Positions 11,974 through 25,132 of a stretch of DNA of 64,000 bases are shown here, one piece after another. Source of the DNA: Gordius sp. MW1. Lineage: Eukaryota; Nematomorpha; Gordioida; Gordea; Gordiidae. Made by a program: the position numbers and the translations under genes. A model generated the notes under the pieces. That model did no database searches. It was not told where the DNA came from and saw only the letters and a program-made list of their open reading frames with translations. Every line of letters begins with the position of its first letter. Within the stretch, counting starts at the first letter, position 1. The DNA is taken from NCBI GenBank assembly GCA_964036665.1, contig OZ038531.1, forward strand, positions 3,472,001 through 3,536,000, read 5' to 3'.

Positions 11974-12892
11974 TATATTAAAAAATTAAATTTAATAAAA
12001 ATTGTTTGTTTTTTTTTTGCTCTAGAAACTTTTAATTTAACTAGTTCCATCACATAAGTAACTGGAACTGTATTCAGTTACTTTTGAAAAAATGTAACTG
12101 TAACTGTAATTACATTGGTAACATTTTTTGAAAATAACTGTAACTTAACTAGTTATTGTGGAAAAGTAACTTTAACACTACGTGGGTTAAGTGGGGCCAT
12201 GGTGATCCCAAGCAGCTAAAAAATGCTGCACAAACTAAGTTAGTTATTTTTATGATAGTTTTCAAGATACAGAGTGTTTTGCATGCTCGGGGTCTTCCAG
12301 GACCCCACATTCCACAATATGACTCAAAAAAGAATTTGAATATATTATCAAAAACCATTATTCTCAACCTATTTTTTTTATAAACATTTCCTTTCATTTA
12401 AGATATTTAATTTTAAACTTAGATTTTAACATGTTTATTTTTCCTCGTGGTATTTCTAAGTGCTCATTTGCGTATATTTTCCTGCGCACTTTGATATTTC
12501 AACATGTCTAACATTAAAAAGTGCTATATATTTGATAATTGTCTGAATACAGGGGCGTAGCCAGGGTTTCTTTAAAGGGGGGGGGGGGGGTGGGTTCAAA
12601 AAATTTGATAAATAATACTATTAAAAAAATCGCAGTGACGGAGGCAGGACTATCCAATTAGGGGGGGGGGTAATTTTGTGTCAAAGGATTTTGATTATAC
12701 AAAAACTAATTAAAATTATATAAATTCAATATCTACGATAAGTTTTTGGTGAAAAATGTATTATTAATATCTTCAGGCATGCAAATTGCAAAGAGCTCCT
12801 ACCAATTTTTCTGTTTGTGCTAATTGCCATTGTTTGAAACAAACACATGGACGGGCCTTTTAATTGTTCACCAGTACCAAAAATTGGCGCGC

Positions 12893-14383
12893 CCCGGTGT
12901 AATATCCATTTCCACGACGCTCAAAAAAATCGACATGCCAATCAAAAATTTTTCTTAAAATTTGAAATTAAATTTCTATGGGCTAAGACAAACGTCAATC
13001 AACAGATGTTTTTAGTTACTAACCTATAAAATTCACAAAAAATATTGATTATAATTCAACCATGGTTTACAAGATTAATTAAAATTTATCATATTTGTAA
13101 TTAAAATTTTTCATATTTAGCTTCTGCATTACTTCTTTTGATATGTGTTTTTGAGCTTGAGCTGATGATCATTGATCTATGTTTATAATTCCTTTTAAAT
13201 GGCTGATATAATTTATAAAGTCAATATTGTATTTGGTACATTTAATAACCTAAGGGATCTTTGAGTGAGTATTTAAATACATTAGCTAATGATCATTATA
13301 TCTGATCTATGTTTATAAGCCTATCCTTTTAATTGTAATTTTGGTAAAGCTAATTGATGAACTCAATATTGTATTTGGTACATTTATAATAACCTAAGGG
13401 ATATCTGTTGAGCTTGAGCTAATTAATGATCATTATATCTGATCTAAGCCTATCCTTTTAATTGTAATTTTGGTAAAGCTAATTGATGAACTCAATATTG
13501 TATTTGGTACATTTATAATAACCTAAGGGATATCTGTTGAGCTTGAGCTAATTAATGATCATTATATCTGATCTATGTTTATAAGCCTATCCTTTTAATT
13601 GTAATTTTGGTAAAGCTAATTGATGAACTCAATATTGTATTTGGTATATTTATAATAACCTAAGGGATTTCTATTGAGCTTGAGCTAATGATCATTATAT
13701 CTGATCTATGTTTATAAGCCTATCCTTTTAATTGTAATTTTGGTAAAGCTAAATGATAAACTCAATATTGTATTTGGTACATTTATAATAACCTAAGGAA
13801 TAGCTGAGTTAGTACTTGAATACATCAAGCTTGAGCTAATGATCATCATATCTAATCTATGTTTATAAGCCTATCCTATTAATTATTTTTATTGTCTATA
13901 AGCTTAAAACTAAGGTAAAGTTTATAACTTAGACTAATAAAGTAAAAGATTTTTTAATAAGCTTCAAATGATTATGTGCATTTTTATACAAAACTAGAGA
14001 TGAAAATACAAATGCTTGAGCTTGACTAAACTGATATTCATAATTTTCTTGATCTAACCTAAATTTATAAAATACATGTGAAAAAAAAGATTTGATAATA
14101 TACTTAAATGGCTAAATTGATAGTTTGTTAGTGATTCTCTAAATTTTAATATATAATTTAGATAATTATGCATAGTAATTCCTTGAAATATTTTGAAAGT
14201 CTTGTGTCGTCATTTTAGTGTCTTCAAAAAAAATACATGTTTTTGTGCCAAAACTAACCTATTGAGCTTTTAGGAAGATCACGTGATATGGCATATAACT
14301 CGTTATGCCATATTTACCAATAGGAATGTTCAACTGAGCGTCGTCGTTTTTTAAATGTCGACGTTTCAGATCATTACACCGGG
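12893..14383. mobile_element. Non-autonomous DNA element with GGTGTAAT TIRs
   Basis: The ends read CCCGGTGTAAT and ATTACACCGGG, and a further ACGACGCTC match lies about 20-50 bp inside each end. The third copy shows the empty site at about 40561-40575 (GCGCCCAGGGACTG). The exact termini and TSD cannot be resolved to better than 3 bp because the flanks are C and G runs. The interior is dominated by the tandem repeats at 13150-13880 and has no transposase. Confidence 0.7.
13150..13880. repeat. Tandem repeat, unit about 110-145 bp, about 6 copies
   Basis: Units start near GAGCTTGAGCTAATGATCAT and run through TCTGATCTATG, GCCTATCCTTTTAATTG, AATATTGTATTTGGTACAT and AACCTAAGGGAT. Starts lie at about 13155, 13263, 13408, 13539, 13674 and 13830. 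The middle units are nearly identical to each other and the outer ones more diverged, as expected for an array that grows by internal unequal exchange. Confidence 0.88.
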
Positions 14384-17063
14384 ACTGTTAAAATGAAATC
14401 ATAAGCCCGGCCCCGCTAATTTTTTGCAAAGCACAGGTCCAGCCTAAACCCTTCCCAATGAACTCTTATATCTTCTGCGGCTTTGCAATCATTTTTTGTC
14501 AATATTAAAACAGTCATTTATTTATAAGGTAAAAATGTTCACATTAATCATGTTCAATATTTAAGTCTCAAACAGGCTTCTGTTTCTTCCAACAAGTAAT
14601 GCGCCGTTAAATTTTCACTAAGAGTACTTGAAGCTGAATAAAACCATTTATGATAATTGAAACTCTATGCAAGGTTAATTTTATATAATCAACACCTATT
14701 TTTGTTAATTTTTCACGATTACCTTATTAAAAAATATAAACGTTCTATGAATAAATAAAAAAACTTAATAGGAATTTAATTACATTGTAAAGTTAAATAA
14801 TAATAAAATTTGATAAACATCATAAAAAACACCATTTTTTATATATTAAAATATAAAGGCTTTGCCCCTACTAATAGCTAAGCCCGTCCCGAGTCCGTTT
14901 TATTACCATAAGGCTCGTCCAAGCCCGGCCCGCAATTTTTGACAAAAAGCCCTTCCATGCTCGGCTTTGGCGGTGCTAGCTTTAATAAAGTTGGCTATAT
15001 CATGATCATTAAAAAGCAAACTTTAAAAAATGAATTTACCAAACCATGAGAAATTTTAATTTAAGTTGAATTTTCACATCACGTTAGGATTAGCACGAGA
15101 ATTCTCGACATGTCTCGACTTTTATATTTTTATCTTTATTTTTCCTTAGTTTATTAAAATTATCCTGAAAATATAAATATATAAAACAATTGTGAACCAT
15201 TATTTTATTCAAAAACCTTTATAAACATGTAATTTTCATATTTTGAGTGGACCCTTAGTTAACATTGGCAAAAATAAGCAATGCCTTTAGATAAATAATT
15301 TAAGACAATAATTTCGGTCTCTGATATAACCGTCATCAGTTCGTTTCTAAAGAATGTATCGCATGTATTTTATATTGTTAATAGAGCTGAACGGTACGAA
15401 TGAATACTTTTTATAATTATTCCACACGTAATTATCTAGTTGCAAGCATTACACTCTTGCGAAAATACCAATAAAAGTAGCATTGTTACTAGAAAAGTAA
15501 TGTAGTGACAGTTATTAGTTATTTAGTGATTTGAATATACGCTTTGTTATTTGTAACATAATTATCTATTTTAGAAATATATGAATTTATCGTCTGCGTA
15601 TGTTTTTATCGTCTGCTTATAATTACTCGCGGTATTGAAATAAAAGTCGTTGTTTCGTTTGTAATCTAAGTTGTTTGGTATACCCCTGCCACTTCACTAC
15701 AAGTAACATAATATTTTATGGTTTTTAAAAAACTGCACATATATAATTTTTTAATAAATACTCTTAATTCAAAAAGTAAAGGATTTTATTATAGTGTAAT
15801 ACCCCATATTTCAAAAAATTTACTCGATCTATTTTAAAAAATAATTTTGTGGCAAAATAATAATAAATTCTATAAGCTTATACTCTAACAAATTCGTGTT
15901 TTGCAAAATTCCGGCATTAACAGAAAACTTAGTAGATTGGCTGGCACCTGCCACCTTTATAGTTTGTGAAATGATGCAAACGCCAAAATTGCATAATGGT
16001 TTGAGAATTTTGAAGGTGTATCGTGGTATAACGAATTCCTGGCGGACTCAAGCTTTAATCAATTAAAGTCGTTTCTAATAGTGAAAGTCGCTTGCGAAAA
16101 TTCGTTCGGAGGGCACAGAAGTAGCTATAGTGCTTATAAAGTCTTTATAATTTAAGCTGCCCTTGAAAAGGCTAAAATCCCCTCAATCCTTGAGCCGTCA
16201 GATCTCTCTCTGGAAGGTAGGATGCGCCCTGACGGCTCTTCTCCAGTCCCCTGGCAAATGGCCTATCCTTCAAATGTGATTTTACTTGCATTGACTTATT
16301 TGCTCCTTCCCATTATAATAACGACCCTATCGCCACCGCAGAAGTGTAAAATTACAAAATATTCTTCCCTTTTAGCATTAAAATATTTTTATCCCTGTTG
16401 TTGCCTCGTGCTCTGGTTCCTTAGGTAAACAGGAATGGATTTTTTAAAGATATTCATCAGGCCCGACCCGAGCCCCATTAGGTTATCAACTTCTGGTCGA
16501 GGGCCCGAAACCCAATCGGGCCGGGCTTCGGGCGGCCAGTGCAGGGCTCTATGTAGATTTGATATTTATTGAATATTAAATGTATTCCCCTAAATGTATT
16601 CAGACAAAATAAAAAACACAACTAAACTTCTTGTGTTACGATGGTCAATAAAAAATCTAAAGCAGAGATCTCGCTTATAAAACTCGTATCGTTTTGCTAC
16701 GAGGTCGAAATTCCGTTTCGATCTAGACCCATTGCTCGTCTTGTCTCTGCTCTTCGAGACGGAGATTTTTATCGGATTTACCGCATCATTAATTTTGTGG
16801 TTTCCAAAACGGATTTGGTTGCAAAAATAATTTTTAGAAGTCCTAAATATTATATTTATACCAAAGAAACACTTTGTATAAAACAAACGCAAGATAATCT
16901 AATCAGGTAAATACATTATATTAGCCACAACAAAGTTAATAACAATGTACCAATTTGAATTTGTAAAATGAAATCATATGATTTTTAAGAAATTTTCTAA
17001 TTCATTCACATCAGTGGCTTTAGTTCAAACAAAAAAAATTCATGGAATGGATGTTGTATCAAA

Positions 17064-17200
17064 GATTAAAACCTTAATTCTCATTCCAGATGATAATTAC
17101 TATAAGGGTCAAAGGGGAAGTTGTGTATAGTATGGTATGAGGAAGTAAAGAGTAACATTAATCAAACATTTAATTTATTATTGATGATTTTTAGGTATAC
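17064..17200 (+). pseudogene. NAXD: NAXD relic, exon upstream of hAT insertion (copy 2)
   Basis: NAXD is the ATP-dependent (S)-NAD(P)H-hydrate dehydratase that repairs damaged NAD(P)H. The exon to 17144 reads in the gene's frame up to DNYYKGQRG, corresponding to the KHKGQDGR region near the N-terminus of the animal protein, but has an in-frame TAG just before the GG segment. The apparent intron at 17145-17194 (50 bp, GTAAAG...TTTTTAG) is followed by GTATAC (17195-17200). The hAT then interrupts the gene, which resumes at 25133 with YTGAPYFAAIS. Earlier exons were not found upstream. Family assignment rests mainly on the downstream part. Confidence 0.65.
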
Positions 17201-17848
17201 TAGAGGTGTGCACGAATCAATCCAATCCGATCCGTCCGAACTCGGATCGGATTAACATTTTTATTTTGGAAGTCGGATCGGATCAACATTTTATTTTAGT
17301 CGGATCGGATTTTCAAATTTAAAATAAACAATAATAAGTTCAAATTAATTAAATTAATAATTTTTAGTATACTTTTCATAATCATCTTTGCATCCTTTTT
17401 ACTTTACATTTTTGATGCCCAATACCACCTCTCCTTACTTACCCTAATATATTTATCAGTATTTCCCTAACGTTTTTCCCAAGCTAGACTTTCTTGTTTG
17501 GCGAGAAAGGAGCTAGTGTCAATGATAAATCAGCATCTCCCGTTTCCTTTTTAGCACACGCATCTCTTCCTATCTCAACTCAACTCCGAAAATCATCAAT
17601 CACAATCTCCCCTTTCCTTAAAGCACACGCGTAGCTCCTTTCCCTCTTGATTCCGGGTAATCATGAATGATGTAGCTTGCCTTCTTAGAAGCAATCTCCA
17701 TGGTGCAGGGATATTCTCTTTGACGAGATGGTGTGAGTCATGCTGACTTGAGGGGAAAAAATAATGGGGGGGGGGTGTTGGAAATAATCCTTGGGATTCC
17801 TAACAGCTAACAAATACAACAATATAGTTTATCATATTAAAAACCGTC

Positions 17849-19701
17849 ATGGAAGAAATAATAAAAAAAATTAAAAGAAATGTGCTTCAACAAGTTAAAA
17901 AAGAAGACGGAAAAAGGCAAATTTGGAGTTACTTTGACCTTCTAAATGAAAATGATACATCTGCAAGAAATGCCATCATATATACACATATAATTCCATT
18001 CAAGGTAGTTCCCATCTTTTGCATCATAAATGTATTCCAAAAACTTCAGCTATAAATACAATTGACAAATTTGTTACCCTCTCGCTGAAATCACAAAATT
18101 AAAAAAAAATTTGAAAAGCATCTAATTTATTTTATTTCAAAAGATATTCGACCGTTTTCAATCGTTAACGGGGAAGGGTTTAGAGCAATGCTCCAAGAAG
18201 CTCTGAATATTGGTGCCATTCATGGTCATATAAATGTTGATGAATTACTTCTAGATAGGACTACCTTTAGTAAGAATACAGCAAAACTTACAGATGTAAG
18301 TAGAGAAGCATTAATATTAAAGTTACTCCCCCATTTAAAAGCAAAATCGTGTTCAGCCACTCTCGACCTCTGGACAGATTATTTGTCAAAATAAACTATT
18401 TTTTACATTATATATCTCTCGGAATCCTACATAAGCATATTTTTCACTTCAAAAATAGATGTTGAAAAAACAGGGGAAAATATATTAAGAGAAATATCTG
18501 TATATTTTTAAAAACTTCACATCCCTACGGAACACATGAGATTGATAACTTACGTTACCGATCAGGGCTCTAACATGGTCAAAGCCTTGCAAAATCATAA
18601 GCGAATGAATTGCACGTCCCATTTACTGAATACAGTACTACGAAACGTATTCAATAAAAATGATTTTACATTCCATTACCCACAGGTAGTTGATGGAAGC
18701 ATGCAAAAAGCTAACGACATATATGAAGCAAAGTGGCAAAAATAAATATCTAAATCATACATTGCATCAAGCAATAGACACATGATGGAACTCCAGACTC
18801 GACATGTTTGAGAGCATATTGAAGGAGTGTAAGGAACTGACCACATATCTAACTTCTATAGATGTGCCAGAGAAGATAGATGTGATTGATAAAAATTTGC
18901 TGATCAAACTAATAGAATTACTCCGGCCGTTTAAAACGGCTTCTTTAGTTCTGGAAGCTGATCAACACCCAACCTTTCACAATATATTGATTCAATATTA
19001 CCAATTACTCAGTGATCTTTCACAATCAGACCACGAGCAAACTGATGATTTTGAAGAACATCACGAGATTAATGATCTTAAAAAAGATATTTGTACCACC
19101 CTCAAGTCAAAATTTCTAATCACTCAATAACATAAAATTGCCACATTTTAATGCCCAAATTATCGCCAACTCAGGATGCTCCCCCCAAATGAGCGAGTAG
19201 GCGTAATTAATGAAATAAGATCCACAATAGCGTCTAAGGATTTGTTGGTAGATTCTGCAACTGAGATTGAAAATTATGTGGCAAGTAGTCGTGATAGTCA
19301 GCCTCAAAAAAAGACGAAAAAGTAATCAACATACATTTAAATATGTATCTATATTTTTTACATAAAATAAATTATTTAATTTATATTTTAAAATAGTTAA
19401 TCAATGGGAAGCTGAGCAGGAAGAAGATAAAGCCCCCGATGAAATCTCAACTTACCTTTCGTTATGAAGATTGCAAATATGATTCAAAAAAAGATTTGCT
19501 GAAATGGTGGGTTTCATATCAAACAGTCCTGCCAAAGCTTTATAAGCTGGCAAATGAAGTTTTAGCTATACCTGCTACCTCTACCACTTCGGAAAGAAAT
19601 TTCTCGGTGGCTGGAAGAACATTAGAAGAAAGAAGAACGTGAATTAAACCAGATAGACTCTTTATTATTTTTATATGATAATGTGGAATTAGTCAAATAA
19701 A
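17849..19701 (+). pseudogene. hAT transposase relic (copy 2)
   Basis: It has the same domain order as copy 1: N-terminal piece (17849-18055), LDLWTD segment (18188-18394), VTDQGSN segment (18536-18745), helical region (18804-19130) and hATC dimerisation region with SERNFSVAG (19439-19642). The shared stop codons show it was dead before the duplication. Copy 2 differs by a short deletion near 18687 that shifts the frame after FHYPQV, and by single-base changes such as K to E before VLAIPATS. Confidence 0.85.
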
Positions 19702-19926
19702 ATTTTATATTTATTTCAGGTCTATTAAAATTGCTACACCTTATTTTTATGTATTTTGAATTTAATCATCAATAAAAAGTTCTGTTCGTAAAATTTTAAT
19801 TTAACGGATTTAGAGGGAACCCCGCATATCCCCGAAACCGCACAATCCCGAAATTACGATTAGGCTATGGCTACGATTTGAAATTACCATATGATATTTT
19901 TCAATTCATCTCACAAGTAACCTTAT

Positions 19927-22900
19927 CTTTTTTTCTTTCTTCTTCGTTGTTTTAAGGCCGTTTTCCAGGATCTCCTTGGTTGGCTTGTTTTCCCCTTATC
20001 CATTTCCTCCATTTTATCCGATCATGAGAATCGTGTTTTGTCAGGCCCATTTTTTCCATGTCGTTAGCGAGAACAGACGCCCATGTTGATTTCGGCCTCC
20101 CGCACGGTTTCTTTCGAGATACCTCCAAGGAAGTACATCTCTTCACCCAGTCGTCGTCATTCTTCCTCTCCACATGTCCAAACCATCTTAGCCTGTTTTT
20201 CCGGATGACCTCGTTGATTGGCTCGATCCCTATTCTTTCTCTCAATTTATTGCTTGTTATTCTTTCCCGTAGCGACACGTTTGACATCCATCTTATCATA
20301 CGCATTTCTGTGCTTTCCAATTTGACTCTATGTATCGACATGAATGGCCACGTTTCACTTCCATATACAAGACAACTTCTAATACATGCCGCGTAGACTT
20401 TACCCTTTAAAGTGAGTGAAACACCTTCTCCGGTCAAAAGAGGGGCCATCTCTCTAAACTTCTTCCAGGCTTGTCGTATCCTTGCTGTAACTGCCGAGTC
20501 AACATTCCCATCTGCACTTAAAGAGTCCCCGAGGTAGGTAAAGGTGTTAACTTTTCCTAGCGTCTCCCCATTACCAATGTTAAAGTCGGTTATGGCATTA
20601 TCCGGTAGAGGTCCTGTCACGCAAGCCTTGCAGCTAAACGTACGACTTGCCAATAAGAGACTTCCTTTCACACCGCTACATTTTTTGTGGACCCATCCTA
20701 GGCATTTTGTGCATTGTATAGAGTTGCTAGCCACTCTTTGTAACATACGCTACAGGGCCAGGCGCAAGTTGCCTCGGCGCTCTTCATACTTTTCCCGCCA
20801 AACATAACCTTTGTTTTTCCCATGTTAACTTTTAAGCCCTTTTCCTCCCTTCCGTTTTTCCATTCTAGTATCTTTGTAGAGAGATCAGCTTCACTCTCAG
20901 CCATTATCAAGAGATTATCGGCGTATAAAAGTTCCCATGGGAGTCCTTCTCGCAGTTGTTTTGTCACCACCTCCATTACGAGTATGAAAAGTAGAAGGCT
21001 TAAAACGGAACCTTGGTGTACGTGTACCCCAACCTTCACTTCAAAGCTTTCGCTATCGCCATCCTCATTGCCGTTTGAGATTCGTCATACATAACCATCA
21101 CAGCCGTAACCAACCATTCTTCCACACCTGTTTTTCTAGGAGCCCATTTTACAACTTCCCGCGGCACACGGTCAAACGCTTTCTCTAGGTCTACGAAGGC
21201 ATAGTATAGTCTTTTACCTTTTGCTTGATTTTTTTCTTGCATCTGTCGTACTATAAAAATGTGATCGGTGGTCCATTTCCCTGGTTTAAATCCGAACTGC
21301 ATTGCATCGATGTTCGTTTGTTCCCGGATTCTTTTGCACCCTCTCGATAACTTTCATAGTTTGGTCAAGAAGCTTAATAGCCCGATATGATCCGCAGTCA
21401 AGTGGGTCACCTTTTCCTTTGTATATTGGTAAAAGACACTCTTTTTCTAGTCGCTAGGTATAGTCCCTTCCTGGATTATGGCATTACACAGCTGTGTAAG
21501 CCAAACGACTATCAAATGTCCAAAAGCTTTTACCATTTCCGCCACTATTCCTGTTGGGCCTGCCGCTTTACCTTGTTTCATTTTCTTTATGGCATGCTGA
21601 ATTTCGTCAGTCCCAGTCCAACAGCAGGGTCCCTCCACTTTATCGCAATCGACGTCATTGTCCCTGGTATTCTCTTCATTTAAGAGTCGTTTCATGTAGT
21701 TTTTCCAAACCTTTTTGATTCCATCGCCATGGGAGATGATGTTACCCGCAGGAGTTTTAACGCATTTAACCGCCACAACATCAAGTCTTTCTATCGCCAT
21801 TTGTTTGGCTACACGAAACATGTTTTTCTTCCCTTCCTCTAAGTCAAGGCGTCCAGCAAACTCGCATCTTTTTGTTTCCTTTATTCTGGCGACGGTCCTT
21901 CTTGCAATTCTTTTAGCCTCTTAATAGATAACCTTATCGCACCTTTGTTGGGATTCATGCCAGACTTTATAGCAACACCTTTTATCTTCAATAGCTTTCG
22001 CCGCCTCAGAGTTCCACCACCAAGTTTCCTTATGTCTTGGGGGCCCCTTTGTCCAACCACAAACGCGCGCTGTTGTGTCAAGCCAAGCATTCTTCATAGC
22101 CGTCCATTTGTCGTTTACGTTCTTCGCCATCGCAACTGAGTTTCCATCAAGTGCTTCGGCAAAATCCCTCTTTTGAGTACCATTTTTCAAGCACCACTCC
22201 TTGAGCCTCGGGATATAGCGTTTCTTTGGATTTATAAGCCCCTTCATTCCGAGATCCCCAACGATAAGACGGTGTTGTGTCACGCATTCTTCCCCGGAGA
22301 CAACCTTGACGTTTTTAACCATACATCTGTCCGATTTTTTGACCATAGTCGACAGTACTTTTGAGGGTACCCGATTCATAGGTTATAAGCTTCCTGTCTT
22401 CTTTTTTGAAGAAAGTATTGCATTAACCATCTGAGTAGCGTCCCCAAAATCCAAAATGCGTACCCCCTCCGTATTCCTGGTTCCATAGCTGTGACCACCA
22501 TGAACCCCTTCATAACCATCGATATTCGCGCCAACATGTCCGTTTAGATCGCCTAATATAATAGATTCTCTAGGGTGAAGGTGGGAAGTAATTTCCATCA
22601 GACGATCCCAGAAAATGTCTTTCTCTTCATCGCTTCTTCCTACTTGAGGAGCGTAGGCCGATATAACGTTGTATAGCCTTTCTCCCATCGCCATCTTAAT
22701 AGCTATGATCCTGTCGTTACATCGCTTGACATCGATAACTTTGTCCACCCATTTCTCAGAACAAAATCCCTATACCAGCTTTTCCATCCTTGTGCCGTTG
22801 CCAGTAGAATTAATACCGCGCACCAATGGCTCCCATCATCCTAGCCCCCTCTCCTTTCCACCTTATCTCCTGTATGCAGCATATATCTATCCTTCTCCGA

Positions 22901-23633
22901 TTAAGTGATTCCACTACCTCGCCCGCTCTTCCCATCATGCTCCCTATGTTCCAGGTTGCAACCCTTAGCGTGTCGCCTTTAGGCTGGCCTCCTCGAATAT
23001 TTCAAGTCGATGACCATCATGAGGAGGGAATGCTTGCGGGGTTCCCAAAACGATTTGGCCTGAACCCTCATCTTTCTTTTTGACGTAGGTCGATGAGTTA
23101 ACCCATGGGATACTTAGGGCTGTACCCCGCCCATTTGCCTTTGTATTCATAGGGGGTTGGAGCAGTTTTTACAGCCGGATGCCCTTCCTGGCGCCAACCT
23201 TTTCGTCGGTTTGTAAGACTCGAGCGGAGATCCTATTCTGACCCCAGATCACAGGGGTTTGAGTCGTTTTTCTTCAGAAGGTGAGTTCTAAAGGACCATC
23301 CTTTTGAGACCTTTCTATATAAACGAATCCAAGTATGGAAAGGTCTGGAGCCGTGGAACTTTAACATTTTCAGCAGTCTTTCTGAGTAACACGGACCGTT
23401 TCTCCTTTAGCCAGATATTAGGATCTGTTGTCCCCCCTGCACGACGAGGACGTAGGAGAGCGGATTTGCAGGGGTAGGAGAGCGGATTTACTTGTATAAT
23501 AATCATATAAATTGTTGTAGTAAGAGAAAATTATTGATATTTTGTTAGCCTTTCAAGAAATAACTGATGCTAATATGTTACACATTAACTAAGGAAAATA
23601 AATAATTTCAAGATTAGAAAATATGAAATCAAA
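19927..23633 (-). mobile_element. APE-type LINE nested in the MULE
   Basis: A reverse-orientation LINE is bounded by an identical 30-bp direct repeat (19897-19926 and 23634-23663), the long TSD expected of target-primed reverse transcription. Its A-rich 3' tail abuts 19926. The 5' end is blurred: LINE 5' UTR sequence ends near 23494, and 23495-23633 is a copy of the flanking MULE sequence found again at 23664-23818. Confidence 0.88.
19952..22990 (-). pseudogene. LINE endonuclease-reverse transcriptase polyprotein, broken
   Basis: Read from high to low coordinates, the product has an apurinic-type endonuclease beginning RVATWNIGSMMGRAGE with CCIQEIRWKG (about 22815-22985). It continues with VISAYAPQ and GDLNGHVG (22383-22748). 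Then come a linker (21921-22379, 21447-21821) and RT with FGFKPGKWTTDH and FVDLEKAFDRVPREV (21036-21302). RT continues with GVHVHQGSVLS and LLYADNLLI (20698-21039), followed by a C-terminal region with a CxxC...HKKCSG finger (19952-20746). At least one stop and several frameshifts split it, and the catalytic YADD is YADN, so it is inactive. The layout resembles the RTE-like LINEs of invertebrates often labelled 'craniofacial development protein 2-like'; the clade call is tentative. Confidence 0.88.
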
Positions 23634-23818
23634 TTTTTCAATTCATCTCACAAGTAACCTTATATAATTATCATATAATTTGTTGTATTAAGAGAAAATT
23701 ATTGATAACTTGTTAGCCCTTCAAGAAATAACTGATGCTAATATGTTACACATTAACTAAGGAAAATATTATTTCAAGATTAGAAAATATGAAATCATTA
23801 GTTGAAGTTGTTGGAATC
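23495..23818. repeat. Diverged direct duplication of about 160 bp at the LINE 5' edge
   Basis: Segment 23495-23633 and segment 23663-23818 share a long block (ATCATATAAATTGTTG...TAACTGATGCTAATATG...) with several mismatches and indels. They are separated by the right-hand LINE TSD. The mismatches show they are not a simple recent duplication, whereas the TSD copies are identical. Confidence 0.75.
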
Positions 23819-23961
23819 ATTATTTTAAAAATGATATATTTTTTCTTATCCGCATATTGTGAATTACTTACATGTTGAACATTATACAGAGCCTTGCAAA
23901 AATATATCAATTCAATTATTGCTAGAACTAATCTTATTGCTTTTATTACATGTTTTATTGT

Positions 23962-24860
23962 TCATATTTTTATATAATTACATATAGTATCTAAAAATTC
24001 ATAACAATCAATTTCATTATTTTTATAAAGAGTTTGTAGGCGTATCACTTTTTTAGCCTTTGTTTCCATTTTCCTTTTAACTTTAAACAATATATTTCCA
24101 TTGTTGATTTGTATTATTTTTGTTTCAGTATTCCTCTGATATTCCTTTATCATTTGTATAAAACTATAGATATTAGGATGTGGTTGTTTCACTATCTTTT
24201 TTAAGGCCTGTGATAACCTTCTAAGTGGTTGTTGGTGGTTATGTCCGGGGTTAGGGTTGATTTGTTTTATAATTGTACGAATTGTTTGATCTTTTATATA
24301 GTCTCTAGTAAGACCCAATTTCTTAGATTTCCATTTATTGCTTGTGAAATATATAGCAACCTTAAAAGTATCCATAACATTTAGGGCATTATTGTTAGAA
24401 TATATTATTTACAATAAATTTAATAGTTAATAGTAACTAACAGTTAATGTCTATGATAATCAATCATGTGACATTACTTGGTATTATATCATCCACTGAG
24501 TTTAATAAAATTGCACTTTGACTAGAATCTTAAAAAAATCTCAAATTATAGACATATCTTACTTTCTTGATTTTCTATGGGTGTAGCGATATTTTCAATA
24601 ACCATTACACTTGTTGTTTTTTCATTCAAAGCTAAATTTGTATTAAAAAACTTTTAAGTTTCTTTCTTTGGAGATTTTGTTTTTGTATACAATTTTGGGA
24701 ATGTTCTGATGTTATCATAAAATTATTATATCTAAGGACAGCTCTTCCTGGGCATTTACATATACTGTAGTGCCTGCACTTATAGTATACTTGTCCCATC
24801 TTACCTGCTCTGATCTTGATATAGTCAAACTTTTTGAAAGTGACTATATCATTTTTTCTA
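23962..24860 (-). pseudogene. MULE transposase with FLYWCH finger, fragment
   Basis: Minus strand, two pieces. Upstream (about 24700-24835) is a FLYWCH-type zinc-binding stretch reading YYKCRHYSICKCPGRAVL and then an H-containing tail. Downstream (23962-24375, 137 aa) is a region with NHQQPLRRLSQALK...HPNIYSFIQMIKEYQ, which corresponds to the 'NN..E..H..L' and following helix at the C-terminus of animal MULE-type transposases. The central catalytic domain is missing or unrecognisable. The usual Asn-Asn-x-x-Glu context is also worn. This is the likely transposase of the surrounding MULE. Confidence 0.65.
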
Positions 24861-25132
24861 TTAGATTTTTTAAAACCTATAACAATATGTGTATACTTGC
24901 ATAATAAAGCTTACTTTTATTCTCTTTGTTATCTTGATTTGCATTAAAGAGTTTTCCAAATTTCCCATATGTTGAAATTGGCGGAAAAACGTAGTTTCGA
25001 AATTCGGGATTCTGCGTTTTAGGGATTATGCGGGGGAACCGATTTAAATTTTAAAAAACTCGGATCGGATATAAAATTTTCAAAAACCCCTCGGATCGGA
25101 TCAAAAAAATTTGATCCGTGCACACCTCTAAG

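Larger units (their letters stand above)
14533..21795 (+). repeat. Tandem segmental duplication, copy 2
   Basis: This copy matches 1-7267 almost base for base. Unlike copy 1 it continues past the junction through the rest of the LINE, MULE, hAT and NAXD, so it preserves the original arrangement. Small indels separate the copies, for example near 18374, 18687 and 20710. Confidence 0.93.
19816..25040 (-). mobile_element. Mutator-like element (MULE) nested in the hAT
   Basis: The left end GGAACCCCGCATATCCCCG and the right end (read inward) GGTTCCCCCGCATAATCCC are imperfect TIRs of about 50 bp that share CGCANAATCCCGAA further in. Flanks are GATTTAGAG (19807-19815) and GATTTAAAT (25041-25049), 9 bp with two mismatches, as expected for an old MULE TSD. 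The hAT subterminal CGGATCGGAT sequence resumes right after 25049. The minus strand inside carries MULE transposase and FLYWCH remnants (23962-24860). Confidence 0.8.
17201..25130 (+). mobile_element. Complete hAT transposon inserted in NAXD
   Basis: The left end is TAGAGGTGTGCACG (17201) and the right end CGTGCACACCTCTA (25130), which are matching TIRs. Both sides carry the perfect 8-bp TSD AGGTATAC (17193-17200, 25131-25138), the hAT hallmark. CGGATCGGAT words fill both subterminal regions. Inside are the transposase relic and a nested MULE, which itself contains a LINE. The original hAT was about 2.7 kb. It inserted across the intron-exon border of NAXD, so its TSD duplicated the 3' splice AG. 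Confidence 0.93.

Noticed and set aside
13150..13880. CRISPR-like array
   Set aside because: The repeats are contiguous 110-145 bp units without unique spacers, inside a TIR element of a eukaryotic genome.
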